From G963555815 sp965249615 [NCBI: bacterium] (lineage in GTDB: Bacteria; UBA8248; JACPRG01): a stretch of 64,000 bases of DNA. This document shows, piece by piece, positions 50,086 through 59,292 of the stretch. The notes beneath the pieces were generated by a model that had not been told where the DNA came from, searched no databases, and was given only the letters and a program-made list of their open reading frames with translations. The stretch spans positions 310,001 through 374,000 of the forward strand of contig CBDFMI010000005.1 in NCBI GenBank assembly GCA_965249615.1, given 5' to 3'. Positions within the stretch are counted from its first letter, which is position 1, and every line of letters starts with the position of its first letter. A program made the position numbers and the translations under genes.

Positions 50086-51498
50086 TCAGCGAGGGTCGTG
50101 GAGAATCATGAAGGAATTCCGACCTCCCCGGTTGACGAGGACCAAGACGTCCATAGGAGCCCCGGCCAGGGCTTCTCTGAACTCTTTCTCGCTTTCGACA
50201 GGTGCCCCCTCAACCCTGGAGATAATGTCCCCCACTCGAAGCCCATCGAAGGCGGCCCCGCTGTTGGGGAGGATGGTAGAGACTCGGACTCCCGCGGTGT
50301 CAGCGCCTTGTTCGTGAAGGCGGGCCGCCTCCTGGTCTGTGAGTTCTTGCACCGATAGGCCGTATTCTGCAGGCGGAGCATCTACGGGCTGGATCCTCTC
50401 CTGGGGCCGGCTATCCTCTTCCAATTCCGCCATGATGACGTCTAGACGCTCAGGCTGCCCCTGCCGGAGGACCGTCAGAGTGACCCTGTCGCCCGGTGGG
50501 GTGGCAGCGGCGAGCCGCTGCAGAGCGGGGACATCCTTTACAGGCGTTCCGTCATAGTCCCAGATCACGTCTCCCTGCTGGATGCCCGCCTGGGCGGCGG
50601 GTCCGTCCTCCAGCACGTCGCCCACCAGGGCCCCCCTGGGCTCAGGCGCGTGGAACTTTCCCGCTATCTCCGGGGTGACGGACTGGATGAGGACTCCCAG
50701 GAATCCCCGAACGACTCGGCCGTCTGCGATGAGGCTCTCTGCGACTCTGCGGGCCATATTGATGGGGATGGCAAATCCAATGCCGCCACCCCGGACCAGG
50801 ACCGCCGTATTGATCCCGACGACCTCTCCATCCAGGTTGATGAGCGGGCCACCGGAATTTCCGGGGCTGATGGCAGCATCCGTTTGGATAAAATTCTCAT
50901 AGTGGGTGATACCCATTCCGCTTCGTCCGATACCGCTGACGACTCCCACCGTGACCGTGCGCTCCAGCCCAAAGGGATGGCCGATGGCAATGGCCCACTG
51001 CCCCTTGCGAAGCTGCTCAGAGTCTCCAAGGTGGGCGACCGGAAGAGGGGCGCCTTTGGGGTGAATCCGGACCACTGCGAGGTCGGTCCGAGGATCTGTC
51101 CCGACAGTCTCCCCAAAGTATTCGCGCCCGTCGAGCAGAAGTACGCGGATCCTCCCTGCGTTCTGAAGCACATGGTTGTTTGTCAGGATGTAGCCCCGGG
51201 AGTCGAAAATGATACCCGAGCCCGTCCCCCGTCTTGGCAAGTCCCTGGGGGACGGCTGGGGGAGCCCTGGGGTGTCGGGGTGCTGGGTGCCTCTCGAGGT
51301 CCCAAGGTTGACCACGGCCGGCGCGACGTCCTCGGCAATCCGGACAAAACTTTCCTGAAGGCTCAAGGCCTCCGGGTGAGGGGCAACCTCCTCACCGGCT
51401 TGCGCTCCCGGATTTCCAAACACCAAGAGAAGAAACAGTGGCCCGGCCGACAAGAAAGAAACGACACGCCCCAGGGTTCGAAAGAACAGCATCTCCAA
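50086..51498 (-). CDS. degP: HtrA/DegP-type periplasmic serine protease
   Basis: Envelope quality-control protease and chaperone. 470 residues: signal peptide (VSFLSAGPLFLLLVFGNPGA), trypsin-like domain with H109 (TNNHVL), D139 (RTDLAVV) and S215 (SPGNSGGPL), then two PDZ domains (about 275-365 and 385-465). Directly downstream of an ECF sigma factor gene and preceded by its own strong promoter. Confidence 0.96.
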   Translation of the reverse strand: MEMLFFRTLGRVVSFLSAGPLFLLLVFGNPGAQAGEEVAPHPEALSLQESFVRIAEDVAPAVVNLGTSRGTQHPDTPGLPQPSPRDLPRRGTGSGIIFDSRGYILTNNHVLQNAGRIRVLLLDGREYFGETVGTDPRTDLAVVRIHPKGAPLPVAHLGDSEQLRKGQWAIAIGHPFGLERTVTVGVVSGIGRSGMGITHYENFIQTDAAISPGNSGGPLINLDGEVVGINTAVLVRGGGIGFAIPINMARRVAESLIADGRVVRGFLGVLIQSVTPEIAGKFHAPEPRGALVGDVLEDGPAAQAGIQQGDVIWDYDGTPVKDVPALQRLAAATPPGDRVTLTVLRQGQPERLDVIMAELEEDSRPQERIQPVDAPPAEYGLSVQELTDQEAARLHEQGADTAGVRVSTILPNSGAAFDGLRVGDIISRVEGAPVESEKEFREALAGAPMDVLVLVNRGGRNSFMILHDPR

Positions 51499-51563
51499 AC
51501 TCCTCAGCTCAGGGTATCTCAGACCCTATACCGGCCCATCAAAACAAGGGGGATCGGGTTCCC

Positions 51564-51592
51564 AGTATAACTGCCCCTGAACCGGGTTTCAA
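51564..51592 (-). promoter_or_regulatory. Predicted sigma70 promoter of degP
   Basis: On the minus strand: TTGAAA (51592-51587), 17-nt spacer, TATACT (51569-51564). Start near 51557, about 60 nt before the degP ATG. A strong match; degP can be expressed without the upstream sigma gene. Confidence 0.6.
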
Positions 51593-51724
51593 CCCACTTT
51601 CCCCTTCTCGGGGCCTCTCAGCAGCAATTCCCCCATTCACAAAGGAAAACTGCTTTTACTTCTGATTCTCCCGCTTTTCCCCGATCTGTCCGTCTTGTTT
51701 CTCGACATGGGCGCTGAGAAGGTT

Positions 51725-52242
51725 CTAAAGCATCCGCCTGGCCCGAAAGAGGCGGGACATCACCGTGCCAAGGGGGCAGTTTTCGATCTCAGCGATCTCC
51801 TTGTAGCTGAACCCCTCGACATCCGAGAGAATGAAGATGCGCCGAAAGGCCTGGGGGCAGCTCTCCCACGGCCTGTTCGATCTGCTCCACGGTGATCTTC
51901 TGCAAAAGGCCCTCCTCGGGGTTTCGGAGCAGATGGGGGATGGCTTCGGGTTCCAGATCCCCTCGAGGATTGGCTTCTTCCAGAGAGATGTGCTGACGTT
52001 CCCGCTCCTGGGATCGTCGGCTGTTAAGAAAGGCGTTTTTCAGGATCTTAAAGAGCCAGGCGCGGCAGTTCGTCCCCCGCTCAAATTGATGGAAGAAGCG
52101 AAAGGCCCTGAGGTATGCCTCTGGGCAGGTCTTCCGCCTCCGCCGAATTTTGGGTCAGGCGAAGGGCGACCCGATAGATGGCGTCCAAGTGCACCAGGGC
52201 AAGGTCTTCAAATTCTCGCCTTCGACGGCCTCTCAGAGCCAC
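51725..52242 (-). pseudogene. ECF sigma factor (RpoE-like), two frameshifts
   Basis: Not visible as a single open frame. Starts GTG 52242 behind [48 protein letters not shown]. After a frame change near 52122 it reads [20 protein letters not shown] then [16 protein letters not shown] (sigma70 region 2 with the -10-binding helix), a linker ending [22 protein letters not shown], and after one extra C in a C5 run near 51857 region 4: [20 protein letters not shown] with [20 protein letters not shown], stop TAG at 51725-51727. About 172 residues when corrected. Between moeA and degP; no anti-sigma gene beside it. Confidence 0.85.
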
Positions 52243-52265
52243 CGGTCCACCCCTGAGCTAGAAAT

Positions 52266-53501
52266 CTAAGAACCTTCCAAGTGGACCGGCGAGAGGATCT
52301 GGGCCATCACCTTTTCCCCCGCCTTCAATTGGTCCACACCCGCCGGCACGATGATTAAAGCGTTCATTTTGAAGGAAGGGGCGCCAGGCTCCCGGGGCAC
52401 CGCCTCATATCCTCCCTCTCCTTCAACAACTCGTCCACGGATAAAATTCGTCAGCCCTTTTCTCATTTTAACCCGAACATCCGCCCGCAGACGGACTTGC
52501 CTCACATGAGGGCCCGGATCCTGGTGGCCGCTCATGCACCGAAGGGCGGGCCGGATGAATTGCTCAAAACAAATGGCGGCGGCCGGGGGGTTTCCCGGCA
52601 CATTGAACAGAAGGGCGCGATCCAGACGCCCCAGGGCCGAATAGGTCCCGGGCTGCATGGCGACGTCTTTGAAAATCATCTCGGCTCCCGCCTGCCGCAT
52701 GGCAGGGGCCACCAGATCTTTATCACCCTTTCCGGTTCCCCCGGTGATGATCACCAGATCGGCCGAAGCGCTCTGTTGGATGCGCTCCACAATGGCCTCC
52801 ATGCGGTCTTCGGCAATACCCATCCGGACGGGGGTCCCCCCTCCCTCCAGGACCAGAGCCCCCATGTAATAGTTAATGGAACAGAAGAACTGCCCCTCCC
52901 TGAGGGTCGAAATTTCCCCTCGCCCATCCTCCGGCTCGACGACCTCATCCCCGGTCGAGAGGACCGCAACCCTGGGTCGAAGGCCCACCTTCACGTGGGT
53001 GTGGCCAAGGGTGGCAAGGGTCTCTATGTGAACCGGACGAATCTCTTGCCCCCGCCTCAGGATCACCTGCCCTTTCTTAATCTCGGCCCCTGCCCGGCGG
53101 ATGCAATGCCCCGGGCTCACAGGCGAAGACACCCGGAGCTGTCCCCCCTCCCCTTTTCCCTCTTCAAGGGGGAGGACGGCGTCGGCCCCTGGTGGAAGGA
53201 GGGCCCCCGTCATAATACGGACGGCTTCCCCAACTCCAAGGGTCGCCCCAGGGGCGTCCCCCGCGGTCAGGGTCGCACTCAGCGGGAGGGACACGGGGGA
53301 CTCGGGCTTGGCAGAGGAGACGTCGGAAGATCTGAGGGCGAAGCCATCCATGGCGGACTTGTCCCAGCGAGGATGGGGGAGAGAGGCCGCCACCTCCTCG
53401 CCGCCGGGCCGGCCGAGGGCGCGCAGAATTTCCACCTTCTCCCAGCCGAGATACGCCGCCTCCTTCAGTGCCTGCGAACGCGCCTCTTCAACAGATATCA
53501 A
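52266..53501 (-). CDS. moeA: Molybdopterin molybdenumtransferase MoeA
   Basis: Inserts molybdenum into adenylated molybdopterin. 411 residues: WDKSAMDGFALRSSD near the start, GEAVRIMTGALLPPGADAVL, the MoCF-fold motif LVIITGGTGKGDKDL, and VAMQPGTYSALGRLDRALLF with NVPGNPPAA. The final domain IV is complete. First gene of a leftward unit continuing into the sigma factor 23 nt later. Confidence 0.95.
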   Translation of the reverse strand: MISVEEARSQALKEAAYLGWEKVEILRALGRPGGEEVAASLPHPRWDKSAMDGFALRSSDVSSAKPESPVSLPLSATLTAGDAPGATLGVGEAVRIMTGALLPPGADAVLPLEEGKGEGGQLRVSSPVSPGHCIRRAGAEIKKGQVILRRGQEIRPVHIETLATLGHTHVKVGLRPRVAVLSTGDEVVEPEDGRGEISTLREGQFFCSINYYMGALVLEGGGTPVRMGIAEDRMEAIVERIQQSASADLVIITGGTGKGDKDLVAPAMRQAGAEMIFKDVAMQPGTYSALGRLDRALLFNVPGNPPAAAICFEQFIRPALRCMSGHQDPGPHVRQVRLRADVRVKMRKGLTNFIRGRVVEGEGGYEAVPREPGAPSFKMNALIIVPAGVDQLKAGEKVMAQILSPVHLEGS

Positions 53502-53612
53502 AACCGCCCCCTTTCACGGGCCGATAAATCCAACAGAACATCTTCATATCAAGGGGGACATGTTGTCCAGCCCTTAGATATCCGCGATTTGTCAAAGGCC
53601 AATTTCTAGAGG

Positions 53613-53641
53613 CTGACCATGAGGCCCACACGTGATATAAA
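53613..53641 (+). promoter_or_regulatory. Predicted promoter of comEC
   Basis: CTGACC (53613-53618), 17-nt spacer, TATAAA (53636-53641). Start near 53648; AGGAG and ATG 53679 follow at suitable spacing, which supports that ATG over the in-frame ATG at 53619. Confidence 0.5.
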
Positions 53642-53678
53642 GCAAGACGGTTCTTATGTCCCGTCAGGAGAAGAACCG

Positions 53679-56176
53679 ATGAAGAGCCCCATCTTCCTCA
53701 GCGCCCTCGCCTTCATGGTGGGGATCCTCCTCGGCACCCCCGGGACATCCCTAATCGCCCCGATTCTCACAATCCTTCTTTTTGGCGCAGGCCTTCTCCT
53801 TGTCTTCCGCGGAGAGATCTCAAAGAAGTTCGGTCTTGGCCTCTTTGTCCTTCTCGCCCTGGGTGCCCTTTCCCCCCAAACCTCTCTTCTCTGGCGTCAG
53901 GCCCCTCCCCCGGGATCTCAGGTCCTGCCCACCGGGAAGGTCACCCTCCTTGGGGAGATCGATGAGCCCATCGAGCGAGGCAGAAATCGAAGCCGGATCT
54001 ACCTTCAGATGGAGAAGGCCCTGGTGGGGACTGAAGAATTCCCCCTTAAGGGTCGTGCCCGAATCACCATCTACGAGCCCGGATCGCCTTTCCGCTACGG
54101 GGACCGGGTCAAGATCCACAGGGTCCGCTTCCACCGCCCGAAAGGATATGGGAATCCGGGGGCCTTCGACATAGAGGGCTACATGTGGACCCGGGGGATT
54201 GTAACCCTGGGTGGGGTTGGGAAGTGGGACCGCGTAGAACATCTGGAGTCGGGTCGTCTCATGTTCCCCCTTGGCCGGCTCTATCAGCTTCGGGACCGGC
54301 TCCTTCAAGCCATCGACGATGGCCTCCCTTCGCCTTATGCCCCTCTGATGAACGGCCTGCTCTTCGGAGAGCGGCGGGCGACCCCCCGGGAGGTCCAGGA
54401 TGCGTTCTATCGCTCCGGCACAGGACATCTGATGGCCATCTCCGGTCTCCACGTAGAAGCTTTGTGGCCTTTTTCTTCTTCAGCCTCCTCAAACGCTTCG
54501 CCAGACGTCTCCCGCGTCACCTTTGGTCGTGGGCCCCTGACCTCTTGACACCCGATGCCCTGGCGGCCTCCCTGACCATCCCCCTGGTCCTGGCCTACAT
54601 GGTGATTGCCCGATATCCGATCTCCGCCATCCGGGCCACTGTGATGATCACCGTTTATCTGGTCGCGCGACTCCTTCAGAGGGACCGTGACCTCTTCGGG
54701 GCCCTTGGCATCGCCGCCCTCCTCATTCTCCTCTGGCAACCCCTCTATCTGTTCGACGTGGGCTTTCAGCTCTCCTTTCTCTGTGTCCTTTGCATTGTGA
54801 CCGCGAGCCAACATCTAAAACCCCTCAGACACGTCTGGGGTTTCGTCCGGATCACCGCCCTGGTCTCACTTGCCGTTGTGCCTCTGATCGCGCTTTATTT
54901 CCACCGTGTGACTGTGTACGGAGTTTTGGCTAATCTGGTCATGGTCCCCCTCGCTTCACTCCTCGTCCCCACGGGTCTTGTGGCCGGGACGTCGTCGACC
55001 GTGGCCGAATGGGCCAGCCCCCTCTTTTTTGCTCTTACCCAAGGTCTGTCTTGGCTTCTTCTCACAGTCGGCCAGTGGGTCTCCTCTCTTCCCTATGCCG
55101 CCCCCTCGATCCCCCCACCCTCCCCGCTGTCCGTTCTTGCGATTTACGGCGTGGCGCTCTCTCTGATCTTCTTCCGAAAAAAGGGAGGGCTCGTTCCAAG
55201 AATCGCCCTTATCCTCGGTGTGGCTGTCCTGGCGGGTTCTCTTCTCTTCCCTGGGCCGGTTGGGACAAAGGGGTAGCTTCGTGTTGTCTTCCTGGACGTG
55301 GGAGATGCCGACTCCATTTTCATCCACTTCCCGAACGGCCAGACCATGCTGGTGGATGCGGGGGGATTGCCGGGTGGGTCGTTTAATGTCGGGAACGCAG
55401 TGGTTGCGCCCTTCCTCAGAAGTCAGGGTGTCAGGCGACTGGACTATCTCGTCCTCACCCATTCCCACCAGGACCACGCGGGGGGCCTGACTTCCATCCT
55501 TCGGCAATTCGAGGTTGGGGAATTTTGGGACAGCGGGATCCCCTCGGATTCGAGAGCCCACCTCGAAGCCCTGGCTGAGGTGCGAAGGCAGGGGATTCGC
55601 CACCGGACAGTGAGGCAGGGAGATATTCTAAGGGGGGCCACTTACCGGCTTGAAGTCCTCCACCCCCTCAAGGACCCTCCCGGGTCAAACTCCCGCACCT
55701 ACCCCCTGTCTCCCAATGACAGCTCCCTTGTCCTCCGGATTCTCCACGGCAAGGTCAAAATTCTCCTCACGGGGGACCTGGAGCGGGCGGGCGAGCGGGC
55801 GCTCCTTCAGTCAGGAGAACCCCTGGAGCCCCAAATCCTAAAAATTCCCCACCACGGGGGGCGGACTTCCAGCTCCTGGGAGTTTTTGAGCCGCGTCAGC
55901 CCGGAGGTGGCTGTCCTCTCGGCCGGCAGGCCCTGGATCGGCCACCCCTCGCTTTTCGTCCTCTCCAGGTATCAAGAGATCGGGTCTTCCCTGTTCAGAA
56001 CCGACGAGGATGGCGCAGTGGAGCTCTTCTCAGACGGAGAGAGCTACCGGGTCCGGTCCCATCTTCGAGGGGAGAGGACGTACCGGGGTTTCCTTCTCAA
56101 GAGAAGTAGTCCTCCGCTTCCCGAGCATTCTTCTCCTTTAGCAGACCCCTTGGCCCGCGTTGACTTCGCCAGATGA
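53679..56176 (+). pseudogene. comEC: ComEC/Rec2 DNA-uptake channel, one frameshift and one in-frame stop
   Basis: Inner-membrane channel for transformation DNA. DUF4131 N-terminal domain (GKVTLLGEIDEPIERGRN, VKIHRVRFHRPKGYGNPGAF) then the competence domain start NGLLFGERRATPREVQDAFY and GTGHLMAISGLHV. One G is missing at GTAGAAGC (about 54456); the frame then reads SFVAFFFFSLL and a run of helices to 55270. A TAG at 55274-55276 interrupts GTKG-LRVVFLDVGDADSIF, without frame change; beyond it the metallo-beta-lactamase domain (LVLTHSHQDHAGGLTSIL, KIPHHGGRTSSSWEF) is intact to 56176. Restored length about 830 residues. Confidence 0.85.
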
Positions 56177-56187
56177 TAGACTAAACT
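56160..56187 (+). promoter_or_regulatory. Predicted promoter of hisS
   Basis: TTGACT (56160-56165), 16-nt spacer, TAAACT (56182-56187), overlapping the comEC stop. Start near 56194, 55 nt before the hisS ATG. Confidence 0.5.
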
Positions 56188-56248
56188 GAATTTTCTTCTG
56201 CGTTTGTGAGGTTTTCGGTCTCGACGTTCAAAGGTCGACGCAAAACCC

Positions 56249-57529
56249 ATGAGCAAAAAGTCTTTTCAGGCGGTTCGGGGGGTCAAAGGGGTACGAGATG
56301 TCCTCCCCGAAGAGGCCCGGCTCTGGCACAGAGTCGAAGGGGCCGCTCGAGACGCTTTTCGGCGCTATGGCTACGGCGAGATCAAGACGCCTCTCTTTGA
56401 GCGGACGGACCTCTTCGCCCGCGGGATCGGAGAGGCCACTGATATTGTCCAAAAGGAAATGTACACCTTCTCTGACCGGGGGGGAGAGAGCCTCACCCTT
56501 CGTCCAGAGGCGACCGCCCCGACGGTCCGGGCCTATCTGGAGCACCACCTCCACCAACAGGGAGGCGGGCTGACGAGACTCTTCTCCATCGGCCCGATGT
56601 TCCGCTACGAACGCCCTCAGGCAGGCCGATTTCGACAATTTCACCAGATCAACTGCGAGGCCTTTGGCTCAGGGCAGCCTGCCCTGGACGCCGAAATTAT
56701 CGTCCTGACCTGGGAGATTCTCGCAAGGGTCGGCTTACAAAAACTCTCTCTCGAGCTCAATAGCCTTGGAGATGCGGTCTGTCGTCCCGACTACGAGAAG
56801 ACCCTTAAGGACTACCTGCAAGAGAACCTGGGGGACCTCTGTCCGGACTGTAATCACCGCGTTGCGCAAAACCCCCTCCGGGTCCTGGACTGCAAGCGCC
56901 CGAATTGCCAGCCGGTGCTCAGCCGCGCCCCCTCCTCCCACAAGTTTCTCTGTGAGCCCTGTCACTCCCACTTCGAGAAGGTCCACACCTTCCTGAAGGA
57001 GGCCGGGATCCCCTATCACCTTCAGCCTCGTCTCGTTCGGGGTTTGGATTATTACACCAGGACGGCCTTTGAGATCACCGCGGAGGGTCTCGGCGCCCAA
57101 AACGCCGTGGCCGGAGGGGGGCGCTACGACGGCTTGGTGGAGAGCCTGGGGGGGCCCTCGACGCCCGCCATCGGCTTTGCGATCGGAATCGAGCGTCTGG
57201 TTTCCCTCATACCCGAATCAGAAGACGCCAGGGAGGCCCCTCTTATTTTTCTGGCCACGCAGGGGGACGCCGCCGATGCCAAGGCCTTTGGCTGGACGAA
57301 GAGCTGGCGGGACCAGGGGCTCGCCGTGGTCCGGGAATACGAGAAAAAAAGCCTAAAAGTCCAAATGAAGCTCGCCGACCGCCTGGGGGCGGCCCTCACC
57401 GTCATCGTCGACGAAGAGGAGATCCAGGAAGGGGCCGCGAAGGTCCGCGACATGCAGACAGGGAAACAGCAGGTGGTCCCCTTTGCCAAGCTCGGCCCGA
57501 CCCTGAAAACGCTGTGCGAAAAGGGGTGA
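56249..57529 (+). CDS. hisS: Histidyl-tRNA synthetase
   Basis: Class II synthetase, 426 residues. Motifs: GVKGVRDVLPEEA start, RPEATAPTVRAYLEH and FRYERPQAGRFRQFHQINCE (motif 2), LVRGLDYYTRTAFEI and AGGGRYDGLVE (His-specific motifs), IGFAIGIERLVSLI (motif 3), then an anticodon-binding domain. Complete. Two CxxC-like pairs (CPDCNHR; CEPCHSH) near residues 195-240 suggest a metal-binding insert. Confidence 0.97.
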   Translation: MSKKSFQAVRGVKGVRDVLPEEARLWHRVEGAARDAFRRYGYGEIKTPLFERTDLFARGIGEATDIVQKEMYTFSDRGGESLTLRPEATAPTVRAYLEHHLHQQGGGLTRLFSIGPMFRYERPQAGRFRQFHQINCEAFGSGQPALDAEIIVLTWEILARVGLQKLSLELNSLGDAVCRPDYEKTLKDYLQENLGDLCPDCNHRVAQNPLRVLDCKRPNCQPVLSRAPSSHKFLCEPCHSHFEKVHTFLKEAGIPYHLQPRLVRGLDYYTRTAFEITAEGLGAQNAVAGGGRYDGLVESLGGPSTPAIGFAIGIERLVSLIPESEDAREAPLIFLATQGDAADAKAFGWTKSWRDQGLAVVREYEKKSLKVQMKLADRLGAALTVIVDEEEIQEGAAKVRDMQTGKQQVVPFAKLGPTLKTLCEKG

Positions 57530-57538
57530 GAGGCGGCC

Positions 57539-57925
57539 TTAGTTGCTGTGGAGAGTGATCGTCCCGCGGTCGATTCGATCTTGGATCTTACGAAGGGCCC
57601 AGGCCCTCAGAATGTTTCGCGTGGGGGGGATAAGGCAGAGAAACCCCAGGGCGTCTGTAATGAGACCGGGGGTCAGGAGGAAGGCTCCCCCGATGAGGAT
57701 AAAGGCCCCGTCTAAAAGCCCTTTTCCCGGAGGCTCCCCCCGGCGCATAGATTCAGTGATCCGCTGAAGGACTCGAAGGCCCTGGCTTCGGGCCATCCAG
57801 GCACCCAGGACGCCCGTCAGGATAACGATGGTAATGGTGTTAAAGGCGCCGATGGCGGAGCCCACCTGAATGAGCAGGGCGAGCTCTAAAAGGGGCACAG
57901 CGGTGAAGAGAAGAAACAGGCGCAT
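57539..57925 (-). CDS. fxsA: FxsA family membrane protein
   Basis: 128 residues from ATG 57925: two to three transmembrane helices with the FxsA pattern LLELALLIQVGSAIGAFNTI then GVLGAWMARSQGLRVL and IGGAFLLTPGLITDALGFLC then LIPPTRNIL. E. coli FxsA affects phage T7 exclusion by F plasmids; its normal role is unknown. Convergent with hisS, only 9 nt apart. Confidence 0.9.
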   Translation of the reverse strand: MRLFLLFTAVPLLELALLIQVGSAIGAFNTITIVILTGVLGAWMARSQGLRVLQRITESMRRGEPPGKGLLDGAFILIGGAFLLTPGLITDALGFLCLIPPTRNILRAWALRKIQDRIDRGTITLHSN

Positions 57926-58014
57926 GGTTGTTTCCCCTGATGGGGTCGTTTCCTTCCAACGAAACATACCAGGGCATCGCTCTTTGGGTCAATTTAGGGT
58001 CGGGAGGCCCTGAG

Positions 58015-58158
58015 ATGCCAGGGCGGCTCCTAATTGTCCTCGGGCTCCTCTTGTCGGTCCTGATAGCGGGCCCGGCAGGATATATGATCATTATCATCAT
58101 GGCAGATTCCGACCAGGTGGCCTCCCTAAGACAAATGATGCGAGGGACAGTGTCATAA
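58015..58158 (+). CDS. Possible 47-residue single-helix membrane protein
   Basis: ATG at 58015 with GGGAGG seven to eight bases upstream. One hydrophobic segment (LLIVLGLLLSVLIAGPAGYM then IIIIM) and a short charged tail SDQVASLRQMMRG. It reads as a plausible small membrane protein in an otherwise empty divergent interval, but there is no homology to rely on. Confidence 0.4.
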   Translation: MPGRLLIVLGLLLSVLIAGPAGYMIIIIMADSDQVASLRQMMRGTVS

Positions 58159-58170
58159 CCCGAGAGCCCG

Positions 58171-58199
58171 TTGACAAATCCCACCCTTGGGATTAATCT
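58171..58199 (+). promoter_or_regulatory. Promoter with palindromic spacer before rhodanese gene
   Basis: Consensus -35 TTGACA (58171-58176), 17-nt spacer, -10 TAATCT (58194-58199). The spacer is a perfect inverted repeat AATCCCA-CCCT-TGGGATT (58177-58194), the classic position for a repressor or MerR-type activator. Start near 58206, leaving a 220-nt leader. Confidence 0.65.
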
Positions 58200-58425
58200 A
58201 GTGAAAACAAGCGATTCCGGACCGACAGAGGCATTGCGAGGCAACACGAAAAGTTGTCTCTATTCGCCTTTTTTCTTCAGGCCAAAACCGCCCCGGAGAG
58301 AAGAAGGCCCACAGATCCGGGCGGTGGCGGGCTGGCAAGATCCTCGCGGCTCTCTTCCGTTTAGCCCGCCGGGCTTTGGGAGAGACTTTTGGAAGGGGAA
58401 AACCCGAGGTTAAGGAGAAGTCAAG
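58200..58425 (+). promoter_or_regulatory. Long structured leader of sulfurtransferase mRNA
   Basis: Contains a stem GAGGCAAC/GTTGTCTC (about 58236-58258) with a later T6 run (58267-58272). It also has GGCGGGCT (58326-58333) pairing either with AGCCCGCC (58363-58370) or leaving AGCCC to pair locally with GGGCTTT. Alternative pairings suggest regulation but match no riboswitch I recognise. AAGGAGAAG lies before the ATG at 58426. Confidence 0.35.
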
Positions 58426-59271
58426 ATGGCCGACTACGCACATCCTGAAACTCTGGTCACCACCGAATGGGTTGTCGAACACAAGGGAGACCCCAACGTC
58501 CGCCTCGTCGAGGTGGATGTCGACACCAAGGGTTATGACGAGGGCCACGTCGAAGGGGCCCTCGGGGTGAACTGGGAAACCCAGCTCCAGGACCAGCTCA
58601 TCCGAAACCTCTCCTCCAAAGCCCAATTCGAGAAGCTTCTGGGGGGGCTCGGGATTGGAAACGACACAACTGCCATCCTCTACGGGGACAACAACAACTG
58701 GTTTGCCGCCTGGCTCTTCTGGCAGTTCAAGTACTACGGCCACAAAGATGTGCGGCTGATGAACGGAGGACGAAAGAAGTGGATCGAGGAGGGACGGGAG
58801 CTCAAGAAAGAGGTCCCCAAGGTTTCCCCGGCGACTTACAAAGCTCAGGGACCAGACGAATCCATCCGGGCCTATCGTGAGCAAGTCCTCGAGACGACGA
58901 ATAAAAAAGACCGCCACCTTGTCGATGTCCGCTCTCCAGACGAGTTCACAGGAAAGATCCTCGCCCCTCCGGGGCTAGAGGGCAAAGAGGGCTGCCAGCG
59001 AGGGGGCCACATCCCCGGGGCAAAGAACATCACGTGGAGCAAGGCTGTCCAAGAGGACGGGACCTTTAAATCCGTTGAGGAGCTCAAGGCCCTCTATGAA
59101 GGGCAAGGAGTCAAGGCCGACAAAGAGACAATCGCCTACTGCCGGATTGGCGAGCGATCCTCCCACACATGGTATGTCCTGAAATATCTTCTGGGCTATC
59201 CCAAGGTGCGAAACTACGACGGCTCTTGGACCGAATGGGGCAACCTTATCAACGTGCCCATCGACCGTTAG
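58426..59271 (+). CDS. Thiosulfate sulfurtransferase (two-domain rhodanese)
   Basis: Moves sulfane sulfur from thiosulfate or mercaptopyruvate to a thiol or cyanide. 281 residues, two rhodanese domains: inactive N-terminal half (LVEVDVDTKGYDEGHVEGAL) and active C-terminal half with LVDVRSPDEFTGK, RGGHIPGAKNITW and catalytic Cys239 in YCRIGERSSHTW. The six-residue loop CRIGER resembles CysA/SseA-type thiosulfate enzymes. Next to a cysteine synthase gene, 21 nt downstream. Confidence 0.93.
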   Translation: MADYAHPETLVTTEWVVEHKGDPNVRLVEVDVDTKGYDEGHVEGALGVNWETQLQDQLIRNLSSKAQFEKLLGGLGIGNDTTAILYGDNNNWFAAWLFWQFKYYGHKDVRLMNGGRKKWIEEGRELKKEVPKVSPATYKAQGPDESIRAYREQVLETTNKKDRHLVDVRSPDEFTGKILAPPGLEGKEGCQRGGHIPGAKNITWSKAVQEDGTFKSVEELKALYEGQGVKADKETIAYCRIGERSSHTWYVLKYLLGYPKVRNYDGSWTEWGNLINVPIDR

Positions 59272-59292
59272 CCTCTTTCGGAGGGAGCTTTC

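Noticed and set aside
34352-55276. Stop-codon reassignment (TAA/TAG read as sense)
   Set aside because: Many intact genes in the window end normally with TAA or TAG, so the two internal stops are better explained by mutation or error.
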